The notes: generated by a model not told the origin, from the sequence alone. Shown: positions 47,151 to 56,659, counted from the first letter of the stretch. The stretch: DNA of 64,000 bases from Lachnoclostridium sp. UBA903 (GCA_002294045.1 DBEP01000027.1:1-64000), one strand, 5' to 3'. Numbers and translations: made by a program.

Positions 47151-48008
47151 ATGTTGGCAGATAAATCACAATACTATCCCATACGAGCCGGTTTCTCAAT
47201 AATATATAATTTTCATTCACCCTGTACCATTACACAGCTTCACAGCCACAATTCCTATGAAATTCTGGTTCCGTTTTGTGAAGGGATGAAGTGCTATGTG
47301 AATAGTCTGGTATATAATGTTAAAAAGGGAGATGTTTTTATTTTTCCGCCGCATATACCGCATAAAGTCAATATACCCTCCCATGCAATATATGAACGGT
47401 ATGTAATATATTTTAAGATAGAGTATATGTACAGTTATTCACCCTTGACGGAGAAACTGCTGCCCGGAGTATTTATCCAACCGGTATATAATGCACTGTG
47501 CATCCATTTAAAAGAAGAACAGACGGCCAATCTGGTATCATTAATAAAAAAAACCCGGTGCTATATCGATTCACCCGGTTATGCCCAGGAGATATATATA
47601 CAGCACAGGTTTTTTGAAATACTGCTTTTGCTGGGAAAGGAATCTTATATTCAGAACCCAAATCACTGTATAAGCCGGAATATTAATTATTTTAAAGTTA
47701 AGGACGTGCTGGCCTATGTATACTGCAATTTTTCCGAAGAGCTGTCGCTTGACCACCTGACGGCGAAGTTTTATATGAGTAAAACGTATCTTAATAATAT
47801 GTTTAAATTATTTACGGGTTTTACCGTCAATCAATATATTATTACCGTCAGAATTGCCGCTGCAAAAAAATTATTGCAGGAGGGAATACCTGTTTCGCAA
47901 ATCTATGAAAAGGTAGGCTTTAACAATTACACACACTTTATCAGGACATTTACGAAAATAGTCGGGATTTCTCCGAAACAATATGCATTTAAATATGAAA
48001 AACCGTAG
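47151..48008 (+). CDS. AraC-family transcriptional regulator, cupin sensor
   Basis: A 285-residue soluble regulator. The N-terminal half is a cupin-type effector domain (HSHNSYEILVPFCEGMKCYV and GDVFIFPPHIPHKV, with metal- or sugar-binding histidines). The C-terminal AraC domain (about 180-280) has LSLDHLTAKFYMSKTYLNNM and KVGFNNYTHFIRTF. GAGGT lies about six bases before the ATG. It is divergent from the secreted lyase across the MITE-like element and may regulate it in response to an intracellular sugar. Confidence 0.88.
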   Translation: MLADKSQYYPIRAGFSIIYNFHSPCTITQLHSHNSYEILVPFCEGMKCYVNSLVYNVKKGDVFIFPPHIPHKVNIPSHAIYERYVIYFKIEYMYSYSPLTEKLLPGVFIQPVYNALCIHLKEEQTANLVSLIKKTRCYIDSPGYAQEIYIQHRFFEILLLLGKESYIQNPNHCISRNINYFKVKDVLAYVYCNFSEELSLDHLTAKFYMSKTYLNNMFKLFTGFTVNQYIITVRIAAAKKLLQEGIPVSQIYEKVGFNNYTHFIRTFTKIVGISPKQYAFKYEKP

Positions 48009-48141
48009 CGGCTGCCATATTGATTTATGCTGGAGCAGGTGAAAAAAGGAATATTAAAAGGAGGCGGAATTAAAAATCAGATGAGATAGGAAGAATGATA
48101 TACGGCTTAATAACATAGATTATTATGGGGGAGGGGTTGTG

Positions 48142-48717
48142 ATGTCCGATTCAAATTTAACGAAGCTGGCGCTTGCCGAGTCTTTAAAAAGTCTGATGGC
48201 CAAGAAGAACTTCGGCAAGATACATGTATGTGACATTGCCGGTAATTGCGGTCTGACAAGGCAGGCTTTCTATTATCATTTCAAGGATAAATACGATCTT
48301 TTGAACTGGATTTACGATACGGAGACAGCCCGTTTTGTGTTTATCAACAGTGACATGGGGTATTGGATGGACGGCCTGAAAGAGTTATATAATTATATGA
48401 GAAAAAATAAGATGTTTTATTTGAAAGCACTTAATACAGCAGGCCAGAATTCCTTTCAGGAATATTTGCATGACTATATCCGAGATATTTCGTTACGTAA
48501 GATTCGTAATATGGAACATATGGAACAGGAAGAAGGAAGCCGGGAAGTGATTGCGGAAGCGATAGCCGTTATTTTTGTCGGACTGACCGTACGCTGGGCA
48601 AATAGCGGAATGAAGGAAGAACCGGCCGAATATATTAAGAATTTGAGGAGCTTATTTGACGGAAGCCTATTGCATGAATGGGAAAGGCAAAGCCAGGGAT
48701 ATTCCGGATGGAACTAA
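48142..48717 (+). CDS. TetR/AcrR family regulator (DhaS-like C-terminal type)
   Basis: A 191-residue regulator whose N-terminal helix-turn-helix reads LAESLKSLMAKKNFGKIHV and TRQAFYYHFKDKYDLLNW. The C-terminal domain is of the short type found in DhaS-like regulators. GGGGAGGGG precedes the start; ATG 48142 is preferred, with GTG 48139 just upstream as alternative. It precedes a radical SAM gene in the same direction, separated by a terminator hairpin, and is the likely regulator of that gene. No clear operator palindrome was seen. Confidence 0.88.
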   Translation: MSDSNLTKLALAESLKSLMAKKNFGKIHVCDIAGNCGLTRQAFYYHFKDKYDLLNWIYDTETARFVFINSDMGYWMDGLKELYNYMRKNKMFYLKALNTAGQNSFQEYLHDYIRDISLRKIRNMEHMEQEEGSREVIAEAIAVIFVGLTVRWANSGMKEEPAEYIKNLRSLFDGSLLHEWERQSQGYSGWN

Positions 48718-48764
48718 ATGATATTATTGAAATACAAGGCTGGCAGAATATTTGCAAATCCATG

Positions 48765-48795
48765 CAAGTGTAAAGATTTTTTACACTTGTATTTT
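48765..48795 (+). terminator. Terminator between the TetR and radical SAM genes
   Basis: Ten-base perfect stem (48765-48774 with 48780-48789), five-base loop, then TATTTTTT. The same palindrome (GTGTAAA/TTTACAC) could also be an operator for the TetR protein. Confidence 0.75.
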
Positions 48796-48862
48796 TTGTC
48801 TAATTACAAACCTTTGATATTATGATACATTATATTACAGACGAAAAAATCAGAGGGAATAT

Positions 48863-50248
48863 ATGATTAAGGAAAAAATAAGTTCGGCGGCAGTCAATCT
48901 GGCATATGCCTATCTGGATGCGAATCCGGAACGGAATATGATGAAATTGCTGCATTTAATAGATAAATTGGACAGGAAGGATATTTTGAAATTACAGCGT
49001 GAGGCATTCCGCGAGACGATTGGTAATAAGGACAGCGTATGGCATAAATTAATATTAAGCCTGTGGGAGGATATTGACCCAGGCGTGAGAAAGGTGTTTT
49101 TCAGGAATTTTATATTCAACGCCACATTATTCAGCAATAAAGCGCATAAAAAATATACCCAAAAATACGGATGCAATATACCATGGGCCATTCTAATGGA
49201 TCCTACCTCAGCCTGTAACCTAAAATGTACCGGGTGCTGGGCGGCGGAATATGGAAGTAAAATGTTTATGGACTTTGATACTCTTAATAGCATCATTGAA
49301 CAAGGCAAACAGATAGGGGTTCATTTTTATGTATATTCGGGCGGAGAGCCTCTTTTGCGTAAAAAGGATATTATAAAGCTCTGTGAAAAACATAAAGACT
49401 GCATTTTTACCGCTTTTACCAACGGTATGCTGATTGATGAGGAATTTGCCGATGAAATGCTGCGCGTAAAGAATTTTATTCCGGGTATCAGCATTGAAGG
49501 CTTTGAAAAAGAAACGGATGCAAGACGGGGGCACGGCACCTACAAATCAGTGAACCGTGCTATGGAGATATTAAAGCGTAAGAAGCTGGCTTTCGGAGCC
49601 TCCTGCTGTTATACCAGACAAAATACGGAGGTAGTGGGAAGTGAGGCGTTTATGGACGGCTTAATTGCGAAAGGCGCAAAGTTTGCATGGTTTTTTACCT
49701 ATATGCCGGTCGGGGCAGATGCCGTTCCGGAGCTTATGGTAACTGCGGAACAGCGGGAGTTCATGTATCGTCAGATCCGTCAGTTCCGCAGGACGAAACC
49801 CCTGTTTACCATAGACTTTTGGAATGACGGTGAGTATGCAGGCGGATGCGTAGCAGGCGGACGGAGATATTTGCATATTAATGCAGGCGGAGATATTGAG
49901 CCGTGTGCATTTATACATTATTCGGATTCCAATATCCATCAGAAAACCTTGCTGGAAGCACTGCAATCCCCGCTGTTTATGCAGTATCGCAAAAATCAGC
50001 CGTTTAATAATAATCATCTGCGTCCCTGTCCTCTGCTTGATAACCCGGAACGCCTTGTTGAGATGGTGGAAACCACCGGTGCGAAATCCACGGATTTTAT
50101 TAAACCTGAGGATGTGAATCAATTAAAAGGTAAATGTGCGGATACCGCTGAAAAATGGGCCAAAACTGCCGAACGTATATGGGATGAAAGCCATCCCTGC
50201 CGTAAATGTGCGGCATATGCCGGAGACATGAAAAAAGAAGGAATATAA
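48863..50248 (+). CDS. Radical SAM/SPASM protein, function unknown
   Basis: A 461-residue protein with a 100-residue N-terminal helical extension, then the radical SAM cluster motif CNLKCTGC (Cys118, Cys122, Cys125), GGEP (YSGGEPLLR, about 157-165), and a C-terminal cysteine-rich SPASM-like region (GGCVAGG, INAGGDIEPC, PCPLL and CRKC). It should carry an N-terminal 4Fe-4S cluster that cleaves S-adenosylmethionine plus auxiliary clusters, as in peptide or sulfatase maturases. No substrate peptide gene is visible nearby. GAGGGA precedes the ATG. It probably forms a unit with the TetR gene upstream. Confidence 0.85.
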   Translation: MIKEKISSAAVNLAYAYLDANPERNMMKLLHLIDKLDRKDILKLQREAFRETIGNKDSVWHKLILSLWEDIDPGVRKVFFRNFIFNATLFSNKAHKKYTQKYGCNIPWAILMDPTSACNLKCTGCWAAEYGSKMFMDFDTLNSIIEQGKQIGVHFYVYSGGEPLLRKKDIIKLCEKHKDCIFTAFTNGMLIDEEFADEMLRVKNFIPGISIEGFEKETDARRGHGTYKSVNRAMEILKRKKLAFGASCCYTRQNTEVVGSEAFMDGLIAKGAKFAWFFTYMPVGADAVPELMVTAEQREFMYRQIRQFRRTKPLFTIDFWNDGEYAGGCVAGGRRYLHINAGGDIEPCAFIHYSDSNIHQKTLLEALQSPLFMQYRKNQPFNNNHLRPCPLLDNPERLVEMVETTGAKSTDFIKPEDVNQLKGKCADTAEKWAKTAERIWDESHPCRKCAAYAGDMKKEGI

Positions 50249-50302
50249 AGGAAGGTAATTACAGAGAATTATATCGGCTTTTACCTGCCGTACCGGATGC
50301 GG

Positions 50303-50352
50303 GAGCTGTTGCGAAACGAACGAAATGTTCCATAGGCAACAGCTTCTCTTTT
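50303..50352 (+). terminator. Terminator of the radical SAM gene
   Basis: Stem AGCTGTTGC/GCAACAGCT (50304-50312 with 50336-50344), followed by TCTCTTTT. Confidence 0.7.
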
Positions 50353-50434
50353 GCGGATTCATTGAATCCAAGAAAAAACTATAATCAGAGAAGATTCTGC
50401 AAATAAGAAATATGTAAATTATTTTTAAAATTAA

Positions 50435-50463
50435 TTTACAATATTTGGATAGTGTGATAAGAT
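50435..50463 (+). promoter_or_regulatory. Promoter of the pectate lyase gene with long leader
   Basis: TTTACA (50435-50440), 17 bases, TAAGAT (50458-50463). Transcription would start near 50,470, leaving a leader of about 200 bases before 50671. The leader is purine-rich with a GGCCGGGTGAATATCCGG hairpin-like stretch near 50,606; no known riboswitch was recognised. Confidence 0.55.
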
Positions 50464-50670
50464 GAATATATGAACTGGAAAAATAAGTAAAAACGAGGCG
50501 CGGGGGAGCGCTAAATTTAACTTAGTCAAAAGTATTTTAGATAGGGAGGAGAGATTATTTTATAAGGGTTCCGTAACTGAATCTGCATTCAGAAAGGGGG
50601 ATAGGCCGGGTGAATATCCGGTTATGGATTACTTATAAAATAAAATAAATAATAATAAGGAGGAATTATT

Positions 50671-51327
50671 ATGTCAAAGAGATTGAAAGTATTTATGGCA
50701 ATGTCCCTTTTATTTGCCCAGGTATTTTTGGGTGTATTTGGGTGGAACAGGTCGGAAGCAAAGACGATTACCAGCACCATCGTAGTTAAAGCAGGGGAAA
50801 CCTATGATGGAAAAGGAGAAACCATTATTGCCGTCGGAATGGGAGATGGCAGTCAGGACGAAAACCAAAAGCCTATCTTCAAGCTGGAAAAGGGAGCGAA
50901 CTTAAAAAATGTGCGGATTGCAGCTCCTGGCTGTGACGGGGTACACTGCTACGGTAATAATACGGTAACAAATGTGGTTTGGGAAGACGTAGGCGAGGAT
51001 GCCTTAACCGTTAAGGGAGAGGGTACGGTTACTGTTGACGGGGGTGCAGCTTATAAAGCAAGCGATAAGGTATTCCAGTTAAACCAACCCTGCACCTTTA
51101 CTGTTAAGAACTTTACTGCGGATACCTTTGGCAAAGTAATACGTCAGAACGGCGGGACAACCTTCAAATGCACCATTTATATCGACAATTGTACTTTTAA
51201 AAACGGTTCGGAATGCGTTGCCCGTACGGACAGTACAACAACGCAGTTATATTACCGGAATATGACCTTATCCAATGTAAAAACAGCCTGGATGTTCCCG
51301 TCATCCTCCCAGATTCATACCTACTAA
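50671..51327 (+). CDS. Secreted pectate lyase, PL3
   Basis: A 218-residue exported enzyme with a signal peptide (about residues 1-28, cleavage probably after SEA). The mature part is a short parallel beta-helix with PL3 motifs CDGVHCYGNN, VWEDVGEDALTVKG and KVFQLNQPCTF. PL3 enzymes cleave polygalacturonan by calcium-dependent beta-elimination at alkaline pH. AAGGAGG lies eight bases upstream of the ATG. It is monocistronic and extracellular, and would supply unsaturated oligogalacturonides to the import systems. It converges with the two-component regulator gene ending at 51540. Confidence 0.93.
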   Translation: MSKRLKVFMAMSLLFAQVFLGVFGWNRSEAKTITSTIVVKAGETYDGKGETIIAVGMGDGSQDENQKPIFKLEKGANLKNVRIAAPGCDGVHCYGNNTVTNVVWEDVGEDALTVKGEGTVTVDGGAAYKASDKVFQLNQPCTFTVKNFTADTFGKVIRQNGGTTFKCTIYIDNCTFKNGSECVARTDSTTTQLYYRNMTLSNVKTAWMFPSSSQIHTY

Positions 51328-51436
51328 AAACTAGCGCTAGCGGCAAGCCGGCTCTTATATTTAGAGTGAGTTGAAAAATCACAGCGCCGTTCTGCCCCGC
51401 TTTACGGTATGCTGCGTCACAATTCCGCAAGCGCAG

Positions 51437-51510
51437 GGGTTGCTGCAAAATGGTAAATTTACCGGGTTTGGGTCTCTTCCGGGAAAGATAGATTTTGCAG
51501 CAGCCCTTTA
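51437..51510. terminator. Terminator with a GGTTGCTGCAAAAT stem (copy of the 12067 hairpin type)
   Basis: 15-base stem (51437-51451 with 51492-51506, one G-U pair), then CTTTAT. Its stem sequence is nearly the same as that at 12067-12140, with an unrelated loop. It lies between the convergent pectate lyase and response regulator genes. The preceding gap contains a CTAGCGCTAG palindrome near 51,334. Confidence 0.75.
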
Positions 51511-51539
51511 TACAATATCCAAAGCCGGTTATGGAAAGC

Positions 51540-53168
51540 CTATATTTTCTTTCTGAATTGATAGGGGGTCTTTCCGGTATAGCGCTTAAAGGCATAACTA
51601 AAGTAGTGAGGCGTTTCATATCCTAAAGACTCTGAAATCTCAAAAACTTTCATTTTCGTATCTCCCAGCAGCTTCTTGGCTTCCAGCATTTTCAGTTCCT
51701 GCATATATTCGTGAATCGTTTGTCCGCACTCTTTTTTAAACACTGCACAAATATAATTGGCTGACATGTATACAGCCTGTGCAATATCATTTAGCGTAAT
51801 GTTTTCCGACAGGTGTTGTTCAATATAACTTTTAATCTGTTCCGTCAGCATAAGATGTCTGTTTGTATATTTATTTGAAAAGTGCTGTGCGATGGAAGAA
51901 AGCATTTTTTGAGTATGCATACGAATATCCGACACGGTTTCTGCTTTTAGGACTGCACGGGTTGCTATATTATATCGTGAAGATATCTCAGGCAGTTCGC
52001 TTTCAGTTTCACAGGATTCCCGGTAAGCATGGATGATTAATTCAAAAAACTGTCCCCGTATGTATTCTTTTGAGAAAGCTTCCGGCTGTGTCAGTACGAG
52101 ATAATATTCATCCATTAAACACCCGACTCCTGCCGTATCTCCCAGCTTTATCCTGCGCAGCAGCTCTTTTTGCAGAGTTTGAAGACGAAGACTGCTGTCC
52201 TCATTCATAATGGACCGGAAATTGCCAGGAGCTGTGATATCGTCAATTTGAATAATTGACTGGCTGCCTACGTAGAATTTATAGTCCAAAGCCTTAAGCG
52301 CCCCATAGTAGGAACTGCTGACAGAATGTATGCCGTCAACCGGAAGGCCGATACCAAAAGAAAGCGAAAGATTGTCCAGTTCCTTGGCAAGAACAAAGAT
52401 CCCTTCCAGAAGCTCCGTTATTTTATCAATGTTACAATATTCTTTGTGAAATATCAGGACAAATTCGTTATCCTGTGTGGTGATGCTTACACCGGCCTGG
52501 TAGTTATTAATACTCTGTTCCATAATGTCCCGGACTGTAAAATTGAGCATCTGCATTTCACTCTCTGTACGGCTTCCGGCAATTGTACCGTAATTGTCTA
52601 TTACGCCTACAGCTGCCACCACCGTCTCCTCCGGGTGGAATGGAAGGAGAAAATATTCTAATTTTTCCGACAGCTTATCACCGGCATCAAAAGTGCCATG
52701 AAGCAGATTGTAAAGGAAGGTTGCGCGGGCCAGGGGAAGATTTTCGTTCAAACGGGTTTGGATTTTATCCAGATAAGCTGCCCGGTTGGTTTCCAGTTCA
52801 ATGGTTTCAATTACCTTTTTTAAAGTTGCAATTACTTCTTTCATTCGGATAGGCTTTAACAGGTAACCGGAAGCCTGTACATCTAAGGCTGTCCGGGCAT
52901 AATCAAAATCCTGTATGCCGCTGATTAAGATTACTTTTGTTTTCAGGCCATATTCCCGAAGATAGAGTGCAACCTCAAGACCATTTAAAAGAGGCATTCG
53001 GATATCGGTAACCAGAAGTTCTGGTTTATGCAGCAGACAAAGGTCCAGTGCCTGCTGCCCGTTTTCTACGAAGCCAATAACCTCCATATCAAGTTCCTTC
53101 CAGGGAATCATGCTCAAAAGCACATCTTTAACTATATAATCATCATCTGCCAGTAATACTTTAATCAT
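51540..53168 (-). CDS. Response regulator with AraC output domain (YesN-like)
   Basis: A 542-residue regulator. The receiver domain (1-120) has acidic residues Asp8-10 and phospho-acceptor Asp55 in LLVTDIRMP. A middle region of about 280 residues has no recognised function. The C-terminal AraC domain (about 440-540) contains ITLNDIAQAVYMSANYICAV and EISESLGYETPHYFSYAFK. It overlaps the upstream histidine kinase gene by eight bases. It probably activates the divergent importer (55159-58570) and perhaps the pectate lyase. Confidence 0.93.
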   Translation of the reverse strand: MIKVLLADDDYIVKDVLLSMIPWKELDMEVIGFVENGQQALDLCLLHKPELLVTDIRMPLLNGLEVALYLREYGLKTKVILISGIQDFDYARTALDVQASGYLLKPIRMKEVIATLKKVIETIELETNRAAYLDKIQTRLNENLPLARATFLYNLLHGTFDAGDKLSEKLEYFLLPFHPEETVVAAVGVIDNYGTIAGSRTESEMQMLNFTVRDIMEQSINNYQAGVSITTQDNEFVLIFHKEYCNIDKITELLEGIFVLAKELDNLSLSFGIGLPVDGIHSVSSSYYGALKALDYKFYVGSQSIIQIDDITAPGNFRSIMNEDSSLRLQTLQKELLRRIKLGDTAGVGCLMDEYYLVLTQPEAFSKEYIRGQFFELIIHAYRESCETESELPEISSRYNIATRAVLKAETVSDIRMHTQKMLSSIAQHFSNKYTNRHLMLTEQIKSYIEQHLSENITLNDIAQAVYMSANYICAVFKKECGQTIHEYMQELKMLEAKKLLGDTKMKVFEISESLGYETPHYFSYAFKRYTGKTPYQFRKKI

Positions 53169-54948
53169 GTGAATCCTCCGTATGATATGGTTTATTTTCC
53201 AATGGAATATTGATTTCTACAGTAAGCCCCCCTTGTGGATTATTTAAATAATACAGGCCGTATTCTTTACCAAATGTATTCAAAAGCCGCTGATGGACAT
53301 TACGTATGGCAAAGGAATCAGAGGAGCTGGAATTGGAATCATCAGAGGCCAGCATATCATTCAGCTTCTTAGCATCACAGCCGGCTCCGTTATCGCAGAC
53401 AGAGATGACAAGTTTATCTGTCTTGCAGTGAGCGGTGATGATAATTTCCAGTTGATGCTTTTGGGCGGAATAACCATGTAAAACTGCATTTTCAACCAGC
53501 GGCTGGAGGGTTAGTTTGACGATGCGTATACGCCTTAGATTTCCGGGAATTCGCAGGTTGTATGTAAGGTTAGGACCGTGCCGTATGGACTGCAGCTCCA
53601 GATAGGCACCGGTATGGCGTATTTCTTCCTCCAAAGTAATTATACTATTGCCTCTGCTGAGGGAGTAGCGGAAAAAATCCGATAAAGCATTGATCATATT
53701 GCAGATCTGGGGAACTTCATATTTGATGGCATAGTGGTTAATAGAATCCAAAGTATTATAAAGAAAATGGGGATTGATTTGGGCCTGAAGAGCTTTCAGC
53801 TGCATTTCTTTGGATTTTAATTCTGCCTTTTGCTTGTTGGCTTCACTGATATAGAGCTCATCAATCAGCTGCCGGATCCTGGAAATCATCTTATTGTACT
53901 GTTTTATCAGATATTGGAATTCGTCATTCTTATTATATTGAATATCAATGGTAAAATTGCCGTCTCCAATTGTATGCATGGAATTTACCAAAGCCAGGAT
54001 AGGACGGGATAAATTCCGTGAGAGAAGCAGTGCCGTAAATAAGGCGGCGCCCATGCATATTATGATGAGGACAATAACAATGCCGGTCAGGGTATTCTGA
54101 CTGGCATTAATATCGTCCAGTGCCGTAATAATTACGATTGTCCAATCCGCATTCTGCAGAGGTTCCGCCGCCATAATGACAGGAGAACCGTCTAAGTTGA
54201 GACGGCTGGGAGCTGCCGGCAGATTGGGAAATGTGGTTTCCAGATAAGAAATCTCATTGTCGGAAAGATTGCCTCCGGAGCTCACAATGTGCTGATTGCT
54301 GTCACAGATCAAAAGTTTGCTGTTAGGAGTAGGGCGGTAGACATTGAGCAGCTGAGTAAAAAAAGAATAGTCTAAAGAGACGGTCAGGAGTGCTGCATAG
54401 CGGGCGGTGTCCACCTTCTGCAAATCATACAGCTTACGGGTGATAATAACAAAATCCGTCTGAGTGTCCGTAATGATTGCCGAGCTTTTTTGTGTTGCTT
54501 CAAGATACCAGGCTTTGTTTTCCAGGACAGAAATATCCCGTACCCGGTCGGATATGTCATAATGCTTATATTGGGGTCTATCTATAAGGTGGATAACCGG
54601 GACAATGGGAGAGCTGGTAGAAGCGTAATAATTGGATATATAATAACTGTCCAGAGCATGGTCTAATTTGATAATTTGAGCCATAATGCTGCTGGTATCT
54701 TCTCCGGGGCTTGTACTTAGAACTTCCTGAATCAGGGGATTCATGGAGATAAGCGTTGTCAGTTCATTAATGAACTCAAGCCGCTGCTGGACTAAAAGAC
54801 GGACGGAAGAGAGGTTCTTTTCAACCAATTCATCCATTTTTTTGTTCATAATATGGGCGGAACCGATATACATAACGGCTGTGATTAAAATGGACGGAGA
54901 TAGAATGGAAATTAAAAAGTATAATATAATTTTGCTATGGAATTTCAT
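53161..54948 (-). CDS. Sensor histidine kinase (YesM-like)
   Basis: A 595-residue membrane kinase. Transmembrane helices lie at about 9-30 and 275-297 around an extracellular Cache-like sensor domain. A HAMP linker follows, then the His_kinase box QINPHFLYNTLDSI with the phosphorylated His, and the ATPase domain (TLQPLVENAVLHG; SVCDNGAGCD). The start is taken at ATG 54948, with GGTGG six bases upstream; the frame stays open to 55032. It is co-transcribed with the response regulator, with the pair divergent from the importer at 55159. Confidence 0.92.
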   Translation of the reverse strand: MKFHSKIILYFLISILSPSILITAVMYIGSAHIMNKKMDELVEKNLSSVRLLVQQRLEFINELTTLISMNPLIQEVLSTSPGEDTSSIMAQIIKLDHALDSYYISNYYASTSSPIVPVIHLIDRPQYKHYDISDRVRDISVLENKAWYLEATQKSSAIITDTQTDFVIITRKLYDLQKVDTARYAALLTVSLDYSFFTQLLNVYRPTPNSKLLICDSNQHIVSSGGNLSDNEISYLETTFPNLPAAPSRLNLDGSPVIMAAEPLQNADWTIVIITALDDINASQNTLTGIVIVLIIICMGAALFTALLLSRNLSRPILALVNSMHTIGDGNFTIDIQYNKNDEFQYLIKQYNKMISRIRQLIDELYISEANKQKAELKSKEMQLKALQAQINPHFLYNTLDSINHYAIKYEVPQICNMINALSDFFRYSLSRGNSIITLEEEIRHTGAYLELQSIRHGPNLTYNLRIPGNLRRIRIVKLTLQPLVENAVLHGYSAQKHQLEIIITAHCKTDKLVISVCDNGAGCDAKKLNDMLASDDSNSSSSDSFAIRNVHQRLLNTFGKEYGLYYLNNPQGGLTVEINIPLENKPYHTEDSHD

Positions 54949-55158
54949 AAAAAACCACCTATTCTTGTACAGATTGATGACATTAGTATAGCGAAAATAA
55001 AGCTGAGAGTCAACCTGTCCAATTTTTTGCATAACTTTTCAAAGTTTTTTGAGGTGATTTTTGTATTTAATTTTATCCTTTGATTTGATATGTTTAATGT
55101 ACCCAAGGAAAAGGCGAAGGGTAAGCAGATGAACCAATAATGAAAGGGGAAAGGATTT

Positions 55159-56583
55159 ATGAAACGAACTAAAATATGCAAGAAGGTAATGGGTATCGTT
55201 ATGGCAGCTGTATTGGCAATAGGTGGTCTCTCAGCCTGCGGCAGCGGCGGTGAAAAAGGTGTTTCACAAGGTACCGGCAACAGTGAGGAGAACAAAAATG
55301 TCCAGATGGAAACGGTGCGGGTGTGGACAAATGACGGTGCCTATAAACCAATATTCCAGCCGATTATTGATGAATACAATAAGAGTCAGGGATTAAAGGA
55401 AGGTATCTTTATCGATTATAAGGTATTCGGCAGCGACTATCATGACGTACTGAAAGTAGCGTTAACTGCTAACCAGGGACCGGAGCTTTATAAGTTTGTA
55501 GGTACTGTAAAAGAACCTTTTATTACATCCGGCTGGATGGTTCCAATTGACGATATGCCGGGCGGCACAGAGTTTTTGAAAGATTATCAGGATATTTTAA
55601 TAAACGGCTACTCTACTTTTGACGGTAAAACCTACAGCGCGCCGATTAAAGTTTTGACTACGAAATTTATGTATAACAAAGGAGTACTGGCTAAGTCCGG
55701 TATCACAAATCCGCCTGAAACCTGGGATGATGTAGTTGCTTATGCAAAAAAAGTGACAGAAGATAATAATGGCGAAATTTATGGCTATGGCGTTCATTTA
55801 AAGGATGCGGCTTCTTCGGGTAAATGGTACTTTGCGGCCCAGTTTGCAACTTCAGTTGGACATATGGGCTATGATTTCTCTTCCGGAACTTTCCGTTTTT
55901 CCGATTTCAAGGATAATGTGGAGAAAATATTGCAGATGAAAGCAGACGGAAGTATATTCCCGGGAGGCGAGGGAATGGATAACGACACATTGATGGCACA
56001 GTTTGCAGCCGGCCGTATCGCCATGCTGCCAGGAGTAAACTGGGATGTTTCTAACCTGGATAAATTCTGGCAGGAGCTTGGAACTAATTTTGAACTTGGC
56101 GTATGCGATGTACCTGTGATTGAGCCGAATAATGCCCATAAAAATTATGCACAGATAGCAGATATGCTTTGCCTTAGTTCCAGTGCTGTGAATATGCCGG
56201 AAAAGGCTATGAAGGTCTATGCATTTCTTCACAGCGCAGAGGTACAGCTTCAGATTCAGAACAATGAAGTAGACTTTATGGCAAGGGCAGATATTCAGGC
56301 TCAGAGACCGGATGAGTTTAAAAAAGTAGGAACCAGAGAGTTTGGAGATACCTCAAATTCATATTTTACCATGACACCTCCCGATGGCATTATGACGGTG
56401 GAGGGTCAGGATTACCAGAATACTCTGGTAAATCTGGTGGCCGGACCTGTCGATTCGGATGTGGAAGCAGTTTTAAGTGACCTGGATAAACGCTATAACA
56501 GTGCTCTGGAGGCCGCAAAAAAGGATGGTCTTAATATGAGTTTATATCTGGACGAGAACTGGGATACCAGTGTGAAAGAATGA
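55159..56583 (+). CDS. ABC importer substrate-binding lipoprotein (family 1)
   Basis: A 474-residue MalE/UgpB-type lipoprotein with lipobox GLSAC (Cys at about residue 23), a Gly/Ser/Asn linker, and family-1 binding-protein features (FMYNKGVLAKSGITNPPETWDD; FAAGRIAMLPGVNWDV). It is shorter and of a different subfamily from the four upstream binding proteins. GAAAGGGG precedes the ATG. It works with the permeases at 56723 and 57728; the ligand may be an acidic sugar, given the aldolase gene downstream. Confidence 0.93.
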   Translation: MKRTKICKKVMGIVMAAVLAIGGLSACGSGGEKGVSQGTGNSEENKNVQMETVRVWTNDGAYKPIFQPIIDEYNKSQGLKEGIFIDYKVFGSDYHDVLKVALTANQGPELYKFVGTVKEPFITSGWMVPIDDMPGGTEFLKDYQDILINGYSTFDGKTYSAPIKVLTTKFMYNKGVLAKSGITNPPETWDDVVAYAKKVTEDNNGEIYGYGVHLKDAASSGKWYFAAQFATSVGHMGYDFSSGTFRFSDFKDNVEKILQMKADGSIFPGGEGMDNDTLMAQFAAGRIAMLPGVNWDVSNLDKFWQELGTNFELGVCDVPVIEPNNAHKNYAQIADMLCLSSSAVNMPEKAMKVYAFLHSAEVQLQIQNNEVDFMARADIQAQRPDEFKKVGTREFGDTSNSYFTMTPPDGIMTVEGQDYQNTLVNLVAGPVDSDVEAVLSDLDKRYNSALEAAKKDGLNMSLYLDENWDTSVKE

Positions 56584-56639
56584 AAAGTGTATTTACACAT
56601 TGGTTAAACAAGGCTCTGAAAGAACAAATGTCTTATATT

Positions 56640-56659
56640 GGGCGGTAAAACAACCGCCC
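56640..56659 (+). other. Stem-loop between binding-protein and permease genes
   Basis: GGGCGGT/ACCGCCC (56640-56646 with 56653-56659), six-base loop, no T-tract. Placed like the palindrome at 10088, it may set the ratio of binding protein to permease. Confidence 0.6.

Noticed and set aside
50464..50670. Riboswitch or T-box in the pectate lyase leader
   Set aside because: No recognisable aptamer core or terminator precedes the gene.
51328..51436. Fourth copy of the 7967-type element (AGCGC and GGCAAGCC segments)
   Set aside because: Only a short 3' stretch looks similar; the first stem and the CCC-CCGG core are absent.
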